Assembly (NCBI GenBank): GCA_003868215.1
Contig: QWDQ01000001.1
Span: forward strand, 62,001 to 126,000
Length of the DNA stretch: 64,000 bases
Reading direction: 5' to 3'
Origin: Pseudophaeomoniella oleicola
Lineage: Eukaryota > Ascomycota > Eurotiomycetes > Phaeomoniellales > Phaeomoniellaceae
The translations under genes were made by a program, and so were the position numbers. This document shows positions 36,763-47,837 of this stretch, piece by piece (within the stretch, counting starts at the first letter, position 1; the number at the start of each line of letters is the position of its first letter). The notes below the pieces were generated by a model. That model was given only the letters and a program-made list of their open reading frames with translations. It was not told where the DNA came from and made no database searches.

Positions 36763-37755
36763 TTAGAACTCCCATGGTTCATTCTCCTTAATGAATTCGT
36801 CCCACTTCAACGTCTTTTCTCCCTCCAAAAGTACCTTGTCATGCTCCTTCGCCTGCGCGGTTGCGCTGCCAACACCGTAGTAGCTGTAGTCGCGGATCAA
36901 TACCATGTTGTCCGTGATCTCCCTGGCCATGGCGGGTGGCAGGAAGGACTCGAAGATTTCCTCGGGAATCGGCTGAAATACTACTTTCTTGTCAATCCTC
37001 TTGGACAAAGTACTTGCAATGTCGGCGGGTGTCATCCATTCGGAGACGGCATGGATGCTTTTGCCATCGATGACTGAGGGGTTCTCAGCGCCAGCGACAA
37101 GGATGCCTGCGACGAACTTTCCGGTGTCAGCGGCGTGGGCGAAGAGTGGAACCTGGGTTTTGTGAGCATCCCAAGGAATGGCAAGGGTCAATGTGTCAGG
37201 CTCCTGGTGCGACTTATGGATCATCATGCCCTTTGGCGGCGGAAGGAAGTTGGCCATGAAACAGCCAGGCATGAAGTGCGTGGTGATCATGCCGCCGCTT
37301 TTGGGTTTGATGCTTTCAATGTATTGAGAGACTTTGGCCTTGTCGTCGAAGTGACTGAGAGTGGCCAACTTGCCCTCAGTCAGCGCAGTGATGTCCGGCA
37401 GTGATGACCAGATTAGGTGCTTGACACCCGCAGCAACGCAAGCATCGGCGATAGCTTTACCTTGGCGCACCTCAATCTCCCGGCGGTCGGGGTTGGCCCA
37501 GAGCGTGGATGTGATGCCGAAGGCTGCCTGAGAGTCTTTAACGGCTGCTTTGATTGTTTCAGGGTTGTCCAGATCAGCTTGTACGACTTCTACGCCATTT
37601 TGGGCCAACCCCTGTGCTTCCGGCTTGTCCTTGTTGCGAGTCACGGCTCGGAGCCTAAACTGACTTGAGAGAGAGGGGTGAGAGAGGATGGAAGCGATAA
37701 CAGATCCTCCCTGGCCTCCGGTCGCTCCAAAAACAGTCAACAACTTGGGACCCAT
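36763..37755 (-). CDS. NmrA-like NAD(P)-binding protein
   Basis: The protein has 330 residues in one exon. The N-terminus L-L-T-V-F-G-A-T-G-G-Q-G-G-S-V carries the G-x-x-G-x-x-G Rossmann motif of the atypical short-chain dehydrogenase/NmrA group, at residues 10-16. Later come V-V-Q-A-D-L-D (end of a core strand), H-L-I-W-S-S-L and the substrate-side helices of the family. NmrA itself represses the nitrogen regulator AreA and senses NAD(P); close relatives act as isoflavone-reductase-like enzymes. Sequence does not decide between sensor and enzyme. It sits next to a methyltransferase-like gene and a quinone oxidoreductase. Confidence 0.88.
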   Translation of the reverse strand: MGPKLLTVFGATGGQGGSVIASILSHPSLSSQFRLRAVTRNKDKPEAQGLAQNGVEVVQADLDNPETIKAAVKDSQAAFGITSTLWANPDRREIEVRQGKAIADACVAAGVKHLIWSSLPDITALTEGKLATLSHFDDKAKVSQYIESIKPKSGGMITTHFMPGCFMANFLPPPKGMMIHKSHQEPDTLTLAIPWDAHKTQVPLFAHAADTGKFVAGILVAGAENPSVIDGKSIHAVSEWMTPADIASTLSKRIDKKVVFQPIPEEIFESFLPPAMAREITDNMVLIRDYSYYGVGSATAQAKEHDKVLLEGEKTLKWDEFIKENEPWEF

Positions 37756-38508
37756 GATTTCAGTAGAGATTTAATTGTGTCTGGCAGAGAGAATAATGAA
37801 ACAGAGAGATGGTACAATGCAGTCTTGATCTGATGGGAAAGGAGAATGTACAAACCCATAGGGAATGACGAGGACCGAGGGCCCTTATATAGAAAACAGC
37901 ACCAGGTCTTTCAGAACGGTAAAGTTTACCTCTGGACGCCTCCCAGTATGGGCATTGACTTTGTGATTGTCTGGAATGCCTTCACATCTAGTCATTACTC
38001 ATCATTCTTTCACACCATTTTTGGAACATATGACACCTAACATGCTTACATGCGCCAAAGATCATTGCATCCATCGCTACATGAGGCTGCAAATGTGGTT
38101 GACAGAACCTATTGAGCGGAGAGTCGGTGGACTGAAGAGACTGAAGAAGTTGAAGATCTTGACATTTAGAACCATCAACCGTTAATCCCGTTTCTCCGGA
38201 TATAAGTCCCCCCGAATCTGGTTAGATCCAAACCAGATCGGTCGCGTACTCTTCGTAAGGTCCGAGCTCATTATTCAGCAAGGGGCAGTTCAGCCCTGCC
38301 TAGTGAGCTAGGAGCTTGAAGATGGATTAATTAGATAGAAGGGGGGTTGTTTTCTGTTTCTGTTTACAAGGAGGACAAGTACATCTTGTACTTCTCGGCC
38401 GAAAAAGCATCTGGTACTTGGAATCTAGTATGCACTACAGGGCTCAACTTACTGATTCTAGCCCCATGTATTCGCAGGCAGACAAGGCAGTCGTCAACAA
38501 TCCTCTCC
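37756..38508. other. Divergent promoter region, NmrA-like and methyltransferase-like genes
   Basis: No gene is supported. A possible TATA box serves the NmrA-like gene, and an inverted repeat CTGGTT...AACCAG (38218-38236) lies on the other side; both are only sequence matches. Confidence 0.5.
37884..37891 (-). promoter_or_regulatory. Possible TATA box of the NmrA-like gene
   Basis: TATATAAG on the minus strand lies about 130 bases upstream of the start codon. Confidence 0.35.
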
Positions 38509-39210
38509 ATGTCCTCGCTGCTATCGCTCTCCGACACCCCCAAACATCATCCTGATTGCTGTCTTTCTCTTTCCGTCCCTCTCATTTCTAAGCTGCACAC
38601 ACTCTTCGTTTTGGCCCCACCACCGGGTTCTGTACAACGGTCCCTCGTTCTCTCAATCGGCTCAGGGACTGGCCTTCTCGAAGCTATTTTGCTTCAGTGC
38701 CATCAGAAAACAACCCAGCACGTTGCAACACACACTACGGGAGGACAGAATGATGACCTGAGCATTATTGGTGTGGAAGTCCGTGCAGATCCTCCTGTGA
38801 ACAAGTATCTCCCGGAGGAGTTCACATACACGGTCAATGGGACCTGGGATGACATATGTACCACGGATCTGGCTGTCGAAGCGACGGCGTTGATGTTTGT
38901 GTATCCCAGAAATACATTGTTGGTGAGGAAGTATGTGGACCTCCTCGCACCAGACAGGGATACTAGAGGTGCGAGTACCCCGGGAACTGCTGGTAGGCTG
39001 AGGTGTATAGTATGGCTTGGACCTAGGGCGGATTGGAAGGATTTCGAACCTTGTTTCACTCGCATAGATGGTGCGTGGGGAGACGTGGAAGTCGCCGGGG
39101 GTGAAGAAGATGCCGATGTAGATGGGAACGGTGCTGGCTTAGCCTCTTACGAGATGATGGCTATCCTTACGAGGAGACCAGAGAATGATGCTGTGTTGTG
39201 CGAGAATTAG
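38509..39210 (+). CDS. Small methyltransferase-like protein
   Basis: The ATG at 38509 gives 233 residues, M-S-S-L-L-S-L-S-D-T. An open extension upstream has no family look. The Rossmann motif V-L-S-I-G-S-G-T-G-L-L-E at about residues 50-60 resembles SAM-binding motif I, with I-I-G-V-E-V as motif II further on. The rest is unlike the well-known classes: W-D-D-I-C, F-V-Y-P-R-N and a W-L-G-P-R-A-D-W-K-D-F segment, with an acidic loop near the end. It is probably a class I SAM-dependent methyltransferase of an uncharacterised fungal family. The target is unknown. Confidence 0.65.
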   Translation: MSSLLSLSDTPKHHPDCCLSLSVPLISKLHTLFVLAPPPGSVQRSLVLSIGSGTGLLEAILLQCHQKTTQHVATHTTGGQNDDLSIIGVEVRADPPVNKYLPEEFTYTVNGTWDDICTTDLAVEATALMFVYPRNTLLVRKYVDLLAPDRDTRGASTPGTAGRLRCIVWLGPRADWKDFEPCFTRIDGAWGDVEVAGGEEDADVDGNGAGLASYEMMAILTRRPENDAVLCEN

Positions 39211-39340
39211 AAAAATGACACCAATGAAAGAAGTGCACAGCATTCGTGTTTTTGATCAATGATCTTTGGCTGTCTTTGCAACGCAGCTCTTCAGCGCCCT
39301 ACAACTTGTTTTCAAGATCTAGGTACTCTTGGGGTCAGTT

Positions 39341-40431
39341 CTAGTTCCAGTCGACCGTACAAATCAATTTGCCCATTGTCTGGTTCGACTCCATGACTTG
39401 ATGCGCCTCCTGTATCTCCTCCATCTTGAACACCCTTTCAATAGGTACCTTGAATGTGCCATCTCTAAGCTTTGGCAAAGCGTGTTCAACCAGCATATCC
39501 CTCAATCGGCCTTGGTAGTTCTCATCCCGACTCCTGAGAGTAGTACCCTCATATCTTGCGCGCTTGAAAAGGAACTTTGAGATGTCGACATCTGTGCCGT
39601 TCCTCGGTTTCACTTTCGGACCACCCAAGATGCCAAGGTTGACAATATGGCCATCTCTGGCAACCGCATTGAGGTTTTGTTCGAAATATGAGCCACCGAC
39701 AAAGTCAATGATGATGTCCACGCCTTTGCCGTCGGTGGCTTTCAAGAGAGCGTCAGACCAATCACCCTCCTTGTATGAGAATCCAGCATCAGCTCCCAAG
39801 TCTTTGCAGAATTCGATCTTAGACTGCGTGCTGGCGGTGACGTAGACCTTCGAGGCACCATCCCCCTTCGCAAGTTGGATTCCGGCAATCGAGACGCTTG
39901 AAGCGCCTGCGTGCCATAACACACTCATGCCTGGCTTGTATTCTCCAACAAGATAAAGCGCTTGAGTGGCCGTAATCCATGTCTCCGGGATTCCGGCACA
40001 CATTTCCCATGACAGCTCCTTTGGTTTGTGAATAAGCATGTGTGTGCTGATGGAAACATACTCTGCATAAGCACCACCATAAGCTAGCCCAAATACCTCA
40101 TCGCCGATCTTGAATGTTTCGTGATCCCCTGATTTCGACCCAAAGCTTTCGATAACCCCAGAAAATTCAACGCCGATAGGCAGACCTTGAGCTTGTGGTG
40201 GCACTGGATACAGTCCCTCTCTCTGTAATAAATCCATACGGTTTATCCCAAAGGCCTTGATGTGAACGAGGGCTTGTCCCTCCGTTGGGGACGGCTTGGG
40301 GTATTTGGTGTCGATGAATAATGAAGACACAGGGCCTTTACCGTTCTTGACATCTGTCCCAAGGCATGAGAAGATTTCTTTCATATCATAGGGAGTGATC
40401 ACTCACCGACGGCTCGCATGGTTGCAGACAT
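39341..40431 (-). CDS. Quinone oxidoreductase of the zinc-free MDR family (PIG3/TP53I3-like)
   Basis: Exons are 40431-40407 and 40353-39341 (345 residues). The 25-base first exon gives M-S-A-T-M-R-A-V and joins to D-V-K-N-G-K-G-P, restoring the usual N-terminus; the intron is 53 bases with GTGAGT and ACAG ends. The GroES-like half has N-R-M-D-L-L-Q-R-E-G-x-Y and V-E-F-S-G. The Rossmann half has H-A-G-A-S-S-V-S-I-A-G-I-Q-L-A and an A-D-A-G-F-S-Y segment. Zinc ligands of true alcohol dehydrogenases are not seen. Family members reduce quinones or enones with NADPH. The 3' end converges on the methyltransferase-like gene with 130 bases between. Confidence 0.9.
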
Positions 40432-41013
40432 TTTGTTTGAGAAAGAGCCCACAATGGAAGGGATACTATGTGGCCTTGCAAATGACTGATGTGCTTTTAT
40501 TGTCAGATCAGATTGAAGCTACGGTGTCTCGGTGATTGTGATGTTTTCGGACTATTCGAGTAGAGATAGATGGAAGATTATCTATCCTTTGGCCTAAAGA
40601 CAATAAAAGGTTTCTCAGTTCTGTCTGCACTGAGGCATGGCAGCTCTTTCTGTGATGCGTTACACAGGACAAAAGTTCGTCCGCTCTGCTCCGAACCTCT
40701 CCGATGACGTTAATAACCTGCATTTTTCGTGAGAGGGACTGCTGAATAAGCGCAAGCTCTGAATAAGCACAACCTCAGAACAGATAAGGAGCATCGCGGT
40801 AGTTACATCCGTGGTTTTATCTCAAGATTATGGCAAAGCTGAATATAAAGAATTTATGAGGCTGACACTGGAATACTGCCTTGGGGAATTCTCCTGAATC
40901 TGTACATTGCTCATTCTAACGTCGTATCAAACAGATCCCCTATGCATGACACATGCCGCCTTCAAAACAATACCCCAGACGCCCCCCAACCAGAGTCGTG
41001 GTCGCAAGAATTT
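40432..41013. other. Intergenic, oxidoreductase 5' side to RFA1 3' side
   Basis: No gene is seen over about 580 bases. It should hold the oxidoreductase promoter and the RFA1 3' untranslated region. Confidence 0.55.
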
Positions 41014-43031
41014 TCAGTCGATGTTGTACTGCTTGATCAATTCTGCTAACTTGGCAGATTCCACCGCAAAATTGAGGGGGCTGCATGAAGACACTTGGTA
41101 ACGAACGCTAAATGATGTTAGTGTCAGCCTATAGTATTGAGGTTGATAGGTAAACACTTACCGTTGTTGTTCCTGGAAGGTGTCCATTTTCGCCTTGCAT
41201 TTGAAATTCCAAGTCTTGCAAATCGCTTGCTGGAAAGCTTCTTGAGCCGCCTTTTCATCTCGCTCTTTCAGATCCATCAGTTCATCGGCGTTCATACCCA
41301 TAATCATCCGCCCTGTCTCGTCAAAACAATTCAATTGCAATTGCCCAGTATGGTCGTAGATCCGTGCTGACATGATGTATCGATACTCTGGTCTCGGATG
41401 AGCCTTGTCACATCTCTCGCATCTCCATTCACCATCCACTTCGATGACCTTCTTGTTACAGCCTTCAGACAGACAGGCAGGATATGCGACGGATTCTTGC
41501 CTGATATACATGACAGTCCCCTTTACAGAGAAGTAGTCTGCATTTTCAGACATCCCTAGTTGTTCGTCTTTGATTTGAGCAATTGTCTTGAATGGGTCAC
41601 CTCGCCCACCTGCCGCACCCATAGTATTGCCACTCATGTTCGCGTGTGTTGAAAATGTATCTGTGCGTCCTTGAGCATCATACCAGCCCTTTAATTTGTG
41701 TGCCTCGTCAATATCAGGGTCCACCGTCATCGAGCCCGAACTCAGTAAGCTCAAGCTACGCCCTCCAAAGTCCGACACCTTGACCCCTTTGAAGGCGATG
41801 ACAGAGTCAGGCATCACATCGAATGTCGTCGCGGCGTTGCCCCAGATCGTGAGTCTGACGGAGTACCCGGTGTTGTCAACGAGCGTGAGCTCCCGTTTGT
41901 CATAAGGTTTGCTAGTTGTTTTAGAAACGATTTGGGAAACTTCGGCAACATCTTTCAAGACTCCAACAACATCGATGGTAGTATCTTTTTCGACGGACTG
42001 CAAATCCCCAATGCTGGTAAAGTTGAACCGGACCTGAGGAACACCATCCTGTTCTTGTGCCTTTTCAACAACAGTGTCTCTTTCAAAGGTCAACTCATAA
42101 TCATTGTTGACATTGGAAAACTGTTTCTTTGCCATCTGCACTCGACAAGGGCTTGAGATGTAATACACGCTACCTTCTTGGAAAACGTCATAGAGAGCAT
42201 CGCACTGATCCTGGAAGCCAGTAGCCTTGATCTCCCCACTCTCGTCGAGCAGATTGACACTGAATAGCTTTCCTTCGCCATTTCTGTTATGCCAGGTCTT
42301 AATGTCTGATTTGTGGGTGCAGCGTGCCTTGATAGTCCACTTGTGCGAGTATGGAGACAATGCCTCTATGGGATATATGTTGGCATGTGCCGACGAAGAT
42401 GGTGGCGCATTTCTTGACGGCAAGGGCTTGGACTGTGCTGCGACTGCTTGGGGTTTCTTTTCGCCGTAGAATCCATTACTAGAGATTGCACTTGGTTTTG
42501 ATGTAGCCTCTTGCGGGTTGCTCTCCAATGGCTGTGGCTCTCCTAGTTTCTCAGCCTCACCAAGCTCTTTGAGTACTTCTAGCTCAAGTATAATGAGGAT
42601 TCTGGCAAGGTTAGTAACCATATGTTATTCGAGAGATCTTAACGAACTTCTTGCCCTTGACTTCGTTGGCTTGGTAATTCTTCAGCTTAACGAAACAGCC
42701 TTTCTTAAGTTCTCCATTCTGTACATGATGATTGATTTCTAACATGGTCATCAGTTCTGGTCACTTTATCTGAAGCGGAACACTCACGGGTGGCGAGCAT
42801 TGTTTGGACAAAATTCCGGATGTCGCTGAACACCACTCTGAATCTCTCCGGATTGCCCGGTTGCGCCGCCAAAGGTTTGATCTGAACACATTGTACAATG
42901 GGCTCCTTAACATAAGAAGGAAGTGACGTGTCAAAAACTGCGCTGCGGGAGAAGTTAGTGAGGGATGGTATTTTGCATGATGCAGTAACATACGCCAGCG
43001 AGCCTTGGTTGATCACTGATGCCCCAGCCAT
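41014..43031 (-). CDS. RFA1: RFA1, large subunit of replication protein A
   Basis: Five exons: 43031-42994, 42942-42788, 42738-42648, 42601-41162 and 41107-41014, total 605 residues. RPA coats single-stranded DNA in replication, repair and recombination. OB folds appear in order: DBD-F at about 1-110 (M-A-G-A-S-V-I-N-Q-G), DBD-A from about 165 (Y-S-H-K-W-T-I-K-A-R and I-K-A-T-G-F), DBD-B from about 295 and DBD-C from about 425 with a C-x4-C...C-x2-C zinc ribbon (C-L-S-E-G-C and C-E-R-C). The last exon adds V-R-Y-Q-V and A-K-L-A-E-L-I, matching the end of other Rpa1 proteins. One donor is GTTCGT (intron after 42648). An MluI box and an E2F-like site lie about 140 bases upstream. Confidence 0.95.
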
Positions 43032-43431
43032 CTTCGATTTAGCAGTATCGATCAGAGTATGGCCGATATCTTGACGGATAGTGGTATGAACACAACCAGT
43101 CAAGCGATCTCTTGGTCAAGTTTGAAAGCAAAGATTTAGACGGTTGGATGATAATCACAAAGGCGGGACGCGTCGCGCGTAAAGTGGCCCGCCGGAAAAC
43201 GTGCCTGCAGTAGGAACCAGGCTGCAACTCGCGGGGCAGCGACCAAAACAAAGACCATTTGCTAGCATCAACACAGGGTGGGCCGGCTATCATCATTATT
43301 GATATCCAAGACAAGTCATCAACTTCGAAAGATTGGTTCAATTGCTTCCTACGACCTCCTTGGTGGACGCACTCAACCCATGATAACTGCCTTGAAAGGG
43401 CAAATCAATCATCAACGCAGATACCTTCAGC
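43032..43431. other. Shared divergent promoter, RFA1 and dienelactone hydrolase
   Basis: The 400 bases between the two start codons hold the MluI box reported separately and no gene. Confidence 0.6.
43168..43183. promoter_or_regulatory. MluI cell-cycle box and E2F-like site upstream of RFA1
   Basis: ACGCGT (43168-43173) is the MBF site of yeast S-phase genes, RFA1 among them. TTTACGCG on the minus strand (43183-43176) adjoins it. Both lie about 140 bases from the RFA1 start codon, so regulation at the G1/S step is likely but not proven. Confidence 0.5.
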
Positions 43432-44540
43432 ATGGCTGACTCAGAGGTTGCAACGAAGGCTCCGGAATCAGATGCCCAAGAGGACCAACAACTTGGTAGT
43501 ATCAGCACTGAAGGCAGTGTCTTTCCGAATGATTCACTTGCTCAGAGTGGACCATCAATGGGCGAACATTGCACAACAGATCGCCCGATACCCACCGACC
43601 AGAATCCATCTGGCTCTTTCACACAGTATTCTGGCATCGATGTCTACGTCTCCAAGCCAAGCGATTACCCCCACGCGCCTTCTCGACTGCTTTTACTCTT
43701 GACTGGGGGTACTGGTGTGCACTCAATTAACAACCAGCTGCAGGCGGATAAGTATGCTACGGAGGGTTATGTGGTCGTAATGCCAGACCAGTTCTCCGGA
43801 GACCCAGCACCTACTTCAACCACCGACCCTAATGCTGTGACACCACATACCCCTACTCTCATAGAAAGACTGAAATTGGGCATCGCAGAAACAGCAAAGA
43901 GTTTCATGATAGACATGTGGCTAGCAAGGCATACGAAGGAGAAAGTGCTACCTATACTACACACGGTTCTCGAAACGGCCAAAGATGAGTTTGCCGATGC
44001 AGTCGCAAACGGTGGAGGGGTTTACGCAGCAGGGTACTGCTTTGGAGCAAAATACGTTCTTTCGCTTGCTGGGGAGAGTGCTGACGATGAAGCATGGGGT
44101 CAGTCCAAGGCTGAGGACGAAGAAGAGGGTATGGTGAAGACAGGGCCCGCTATCAAGACGGGAGCTATCGCACATGGTAAGTCTCGTGTGTGATTAGTGA
44201 ATTCCGTTAACTTTGGTGCAATAGCGACTTTGGTAGAGAAAAGCGACTTGACAGCTGTGAAAGCGCCAGTCACAATAGTAGCTGTTGGTAAGACATTGAA
44301 CGCCTTCTTACGCCGTAGATGAACTAATTAAGCGTTGCAGAAAATGACCCCTTGTTCCCATCAGAGATATTGGAAGCAGGCAGAGAGTATTTTGAGTCGA
44401 ATAACGTCAAGCACGAAATCAAGGTATTCCCGGAGGTGCCTCACGGGTTTGCGGTGGTAGGTGAATATGCTGATCCAAGGATCCGCGATGCACAGAACGT
44501 TGCATTTGAGCAAATGACAGCATGGCTCAAGGCACATTAG
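43432..44540 (+). CDS. Dienelactone hydrolase family protein
   Basis: Exons 43432-44176, 44225-44287 and 44341-44540 give 335 residues. The alpha/beta-hydrolase core has the nucleophile Cys203 in A-G-Y-C-F-G-A-K-Y, Asp272 in E-N-D-P-L-F and His304 in V-P-H-G-F, the Cys-Asp-His triad of the family. The first 60 residues are acidic and disordered, an extension beyond the usual length of about 250. Bacterial relatives open dienelactones in aromatic breakdown; fungal copies are mostly uncharacterised cytosolic hydrolases. Both introns (48 and 53 bases) have GTAAG donors and the joins keep phase. The gene is divergent from RFA1. Confidence 0.9.
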
Positions 44541-45246
44541 ACAACTACCACTCTGATTTTCCGGACCCTAGCCTGAGCAATGAAGAGGATTGGGCTTTGG
44601 CGTTATCAGCTGATAGTCAGCGGTGACAGGTCGCTGGCGCGTGTGTTCTCAAACTGCAGGGTCTGCAAAGTTGCGTATCACCACGTCTTGTCAGGCCAAT
44701 TATTTGTTACGAATTTCCTATCTGTATGATTATGAGACCATGATAGCTTAATGATTGAGAACAAATGCAACCGTAGAACCAGGGTGAACCCTGTTCGCTT
44801 AATCGCCTAGCCGCGACGACCCTTGTTGAGCAATTTATAGTGGACGAAATATCTTGGAAATGGCCTCGGCGTTGACGTCGTTGACCAGCCATCCCACTGC
44901 CCATCCCTCGATGGTGTGCAAAATGGACTAGAAGAGGGTATTCGGGAAAAGTAGATAAGCTGATGAGCCCCGAAGTTCGTGGAAATTGTTTGTGAAACAC
45001 TTCTTGTGAATCTTGTAAAAGTTCTCTCATTGCTCCGCCTCGCTCTTGTCTCAGAAGTACCCGCGGCTATTACGTAGTACTATTTATATACTACTGTACA
45101 ACAACTATAAAGTCCTGGTCATCACCCAGGGCGAGATCCGAGATACAGACAATATCTCCGTCTCCTCCACAGCAAATTCCCTTCAAATGCTTGTCATCTC
45201 AACCTCCAAGACCGTCCAGTCACACTCACCCACGAGGCATTCCAAT
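44541..45246. other. Intergenic upstream of the small Ser/Arg-rich gene
   Basis: No gene is supported. The last part carries a TATA-like TATATA (45085-45090), 157 bases before the next candidate start. Confidence 0.5.
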
Positions 45247-45549
45247 ATGAGCAGCTCTTCATCTGTATCATCGGCAGGCAGCCGCAGCACTGTTTACGAA
45301 ACCCGCGCACCAGCCAGAACTACCGTCTATCAGACCGTTCCAGTGCGCGTCGTTGAGACCCAGAGGGTCCGGCCAACACAGAATTCGGTTGTATACACCA
45401 AGTCCCCATCAGGACGGGAGTCTTGGTCGATGCACTCCGTTCGAACACGAGATCACACCCCGATCATCCACTCCCAACCCCGGAAAAGAAGGGGCTCAAC
45501 CAAGATCATCACCACCGAGACGAGGAGGAGCAGTAGCAGTGTCTACTGA
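45247..45549 (+). CDS. Small basic Ser/Arg-rich hypothetical protein
   Basis: A 100-residue frame starts M-S-S-S-S-S-V-S-S-A-G-S and ends R-S-S-S-S-V-Y. It has a pair of related segments, T-V-Y-E-T and T-V-Y-Q-T, then a basic tail with R-K-R-R. An in-frame extension upstream to 45046 is open but less protein-like. A TATA-like sequence lies 157 bases upstream. I recognise no family. It may be a short disordered protein or a chance frame. Confidence 0.4.
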   Translation: MSSSSSVSSAGSRSTVYETRAPARTTVYQTVPVRVVETQRVRPTQNSVVYTKSPSGRESWSMHSVRTRDHTPIIHSQPRKRRGSTKIITTETRRSSSSVY

Positions 45550-46356
45550 GGGCTTCACCTGAACAAGTCATGGCCTCACACATCATGGCAACCACTACCC
45601 TGCAAGGGTGGATAGATTTTTATACCTGAAGGGACGAATTTATGAAACTGTACGTCTAGAAAGCGGGATGGCGCTGGTGGATTTCCTTATTGATGGATCG
45701 CATTGGATTTGGATCTGATCGCTGTATGCATGTCCAACTATTGTACAGCAGTGTAAAGAATACATGAGAATTCATACGTGATATACCTATCTGTACAGAA
45801 CCATTTGCTTTGGATTTTGATCTGTTGGAAGTGCATCGGTCCTGGGGGAATCGACACTCGGCTAGGAAACTTGCTTTGGCTGTCCATCGAACGCATTGTC
45901 GAGAGCGTTGAATGTGGGGGTCGCTGGTTAAAGATGGGATGCTCGTCATAATCTCAACTGTAAAATGTAAAAGGCGAGTGGGAATTAGAGGGAGATCGCG
46001 GGGTGCTACAAATACGTCATCGGATTTCCTGGGAAGTCAGCGGACCCGTGGGTTTCGCAAACAGCTTCTCGACGGGATTCGGCAGGAATGCAAGGGACAA
46101 AGATATCTTCTCATTCGCCTTTATTGTATAATACTCGTCGTCCTATTCATCACCATCAATAAATAGGTCTTAATCTTTGGAAGACAGATCCCGTGCTACA
46201 AAGTTGAGAGGTACGTATTGCAGTTACGTTGTGTACAGCTCCACGACTCTACCAGAGCTTACACTCCGGAGCATTTCTAATCTGGAATAGAGTGTGCTAA
46301 CATCCCTGTAGCTCATCAATCCAAAACCACGACTTGAGATATACGACACAATCACC
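45550..46356. other. Intergenic upstream of the PIL1-like gene
   Basis: No gene is supported. The last 200 bases are the presumed promoter and leader of the PIL1-like gene. Confidence 0.5.
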
Positions 46357-47407
46357 ATGTATGAGTTCTGATCTGTCATCCGTGATACGATGCTGATCCG
46401 TCCCTGTTTCTAGGCATCGCGCACTGTCCATTCGATCCAAGGATCGCCATGACAAGAAGGACGCTTCGAAGCATACCTTTTCCGTTGCAACCCTGAGAGG
46501 CTTGAACCAAGCTGAATTGTCTAAAAAATTATACAAACTCGTGAAGACTGAAAACCACGTCATCTCTGCTTACGAGGCCGCCAGTCGCGAACGTCTCTCT
46601 GTTGCGTCTCAGCTGTCAGACTGGGGTGAGAGTACCAACGATGACTCCATCTCTGACGTTTCCGACAAGATCGGAGTAATTCTCTCTGAGCTCGGCGAGC
46701 AAGAAGACCTCTACGCTCAGAACCTCGAGGACTACAGAACCATTCTCAAACAGATCAGGAACACTGAGAGCAGTGTGCAACCTAGCCGTGATCACAAGGC
46801 CAAAACCCAAGACGAGATCCAAAAATTGAAATACAAGGAGCCTACAAGCCCTAAGCTCGTGCAATTAGAGCAAGAACTTGTCAGGGCGGAGGCGCAGAAC
46901 CTTGTCGCCGAGGCTCAATTGACCAACATTGTACGTGGATCGCAGAAAAAAAAAGTGACTTACACCATACTGACAGATGCATAGACACGCCAGAAGTTGA
47001 AGGAAGCTTACGACATCCATTTCGCCGCAACTATCGAGCGTGCAGAAAAGCAGCTAATTCTCGCCAAGCACGGCCGACGTATCGTCAACCTCCTCGACGA
47101 TAACCCTGTGGTGCCTGGAGATGCTCGTCCGGCTTTTGAACACGCTGCTGAGGCTCGTGACATCCTTAACGACGCCGAAAGCGACCTGCAAGCTTGGAGC
47201 CCGAACTTCGAACCGATCCACTCCTCAGCCAGCGGTTTGGGCAATAACTTGATGCCATCAGAAGGGTCACAGCCAGCTTCAGCCGTTGAGCCATCCGTGG
47301 CGGGCGAGTCAGTGCAGGGAGAAAAGAATGTTGCACAGGGTGAACATCTGGCGGAAGCGACAGGATCATCCGAAGAGGCTCCTCAGGCCACCGCTACTGC
47401 AGCTTAG
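46357..47407 (+). CDS. Eisosome BAR-domain protein, PIL1/LSP1 paralogue
   Basis: Coding parts are 46357-46358, 46414-46930 and 46985-47407 (313 residues). The first intron cuts the start codon: AT, then GTATGA...CTAG, then G-CAT. This gives M-H-R-A-L-S-I-R-S-K, matching the M-H-R-x-Y-S-x-R-S start of Pil1. The BAR domain follows with V-K-T-E-N-H-V-I, D-W-G-E, Y-R-T-I-L-K-Q-I-R-N, E-S-S-V-Q-P-S-R-D and K-Y-K-E-P-T-S-P-K. The second join gives L-T-N-I-T-R-Q-K-L-K. Pil1 and Lsp1 shape furrow-like eisosomes at the plasma membrane. This copy is divergent and lacks the longer N-terminal Phe/Gly-rich stretch of Pil1, so it is likely a PilB-type paralogue. The C-terminal 70 residues are acidic and disordered. 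Confidence 0.9.
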
Positions 47408-47837
47408 ATGAGCCGACTCTTGTATTATTGATATTCAGATACCTCTCACCTCGCCAATGCTCTTGCGTCATGCTTGACAAATGATGTATTTAACAGTTTT
47501 GCTTTTAGCCGTTAGAATCAAGGATGTGAACCTATGTACCTACATTGTGAAAGTGTGTTGTAAAATTATGTTCTCAGTTGACCCAAGCATTGGTGCGTGT
47601 ATTAGAACATCAGTGCGTTGTGTTATTGCGGAGATCAAGCGCGGAGGACAGGCAGGCGATGTGACGCGGAAGTTTGAGAGCTCCAACAACAGCTCTGGTT
47701 CTATCATAGCTGCATCTAACTTACAGCATCAGACCATTTTGTACCACCATCCTACCATACCCATCTTCTTCTACTTGTCTTCCTAGATTAGTCGTCCTTC
47801 TTTTTCATATACTGGGTCGTCAAAATCGCGATCAAAC
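47408..47837. other. Intergenic between PIL1-like and PRE2
   Basis: No gene seen in about 430 bases. It should hold the PIL1-like 3' end and the PRE2 promoter. Confidence 0.55.
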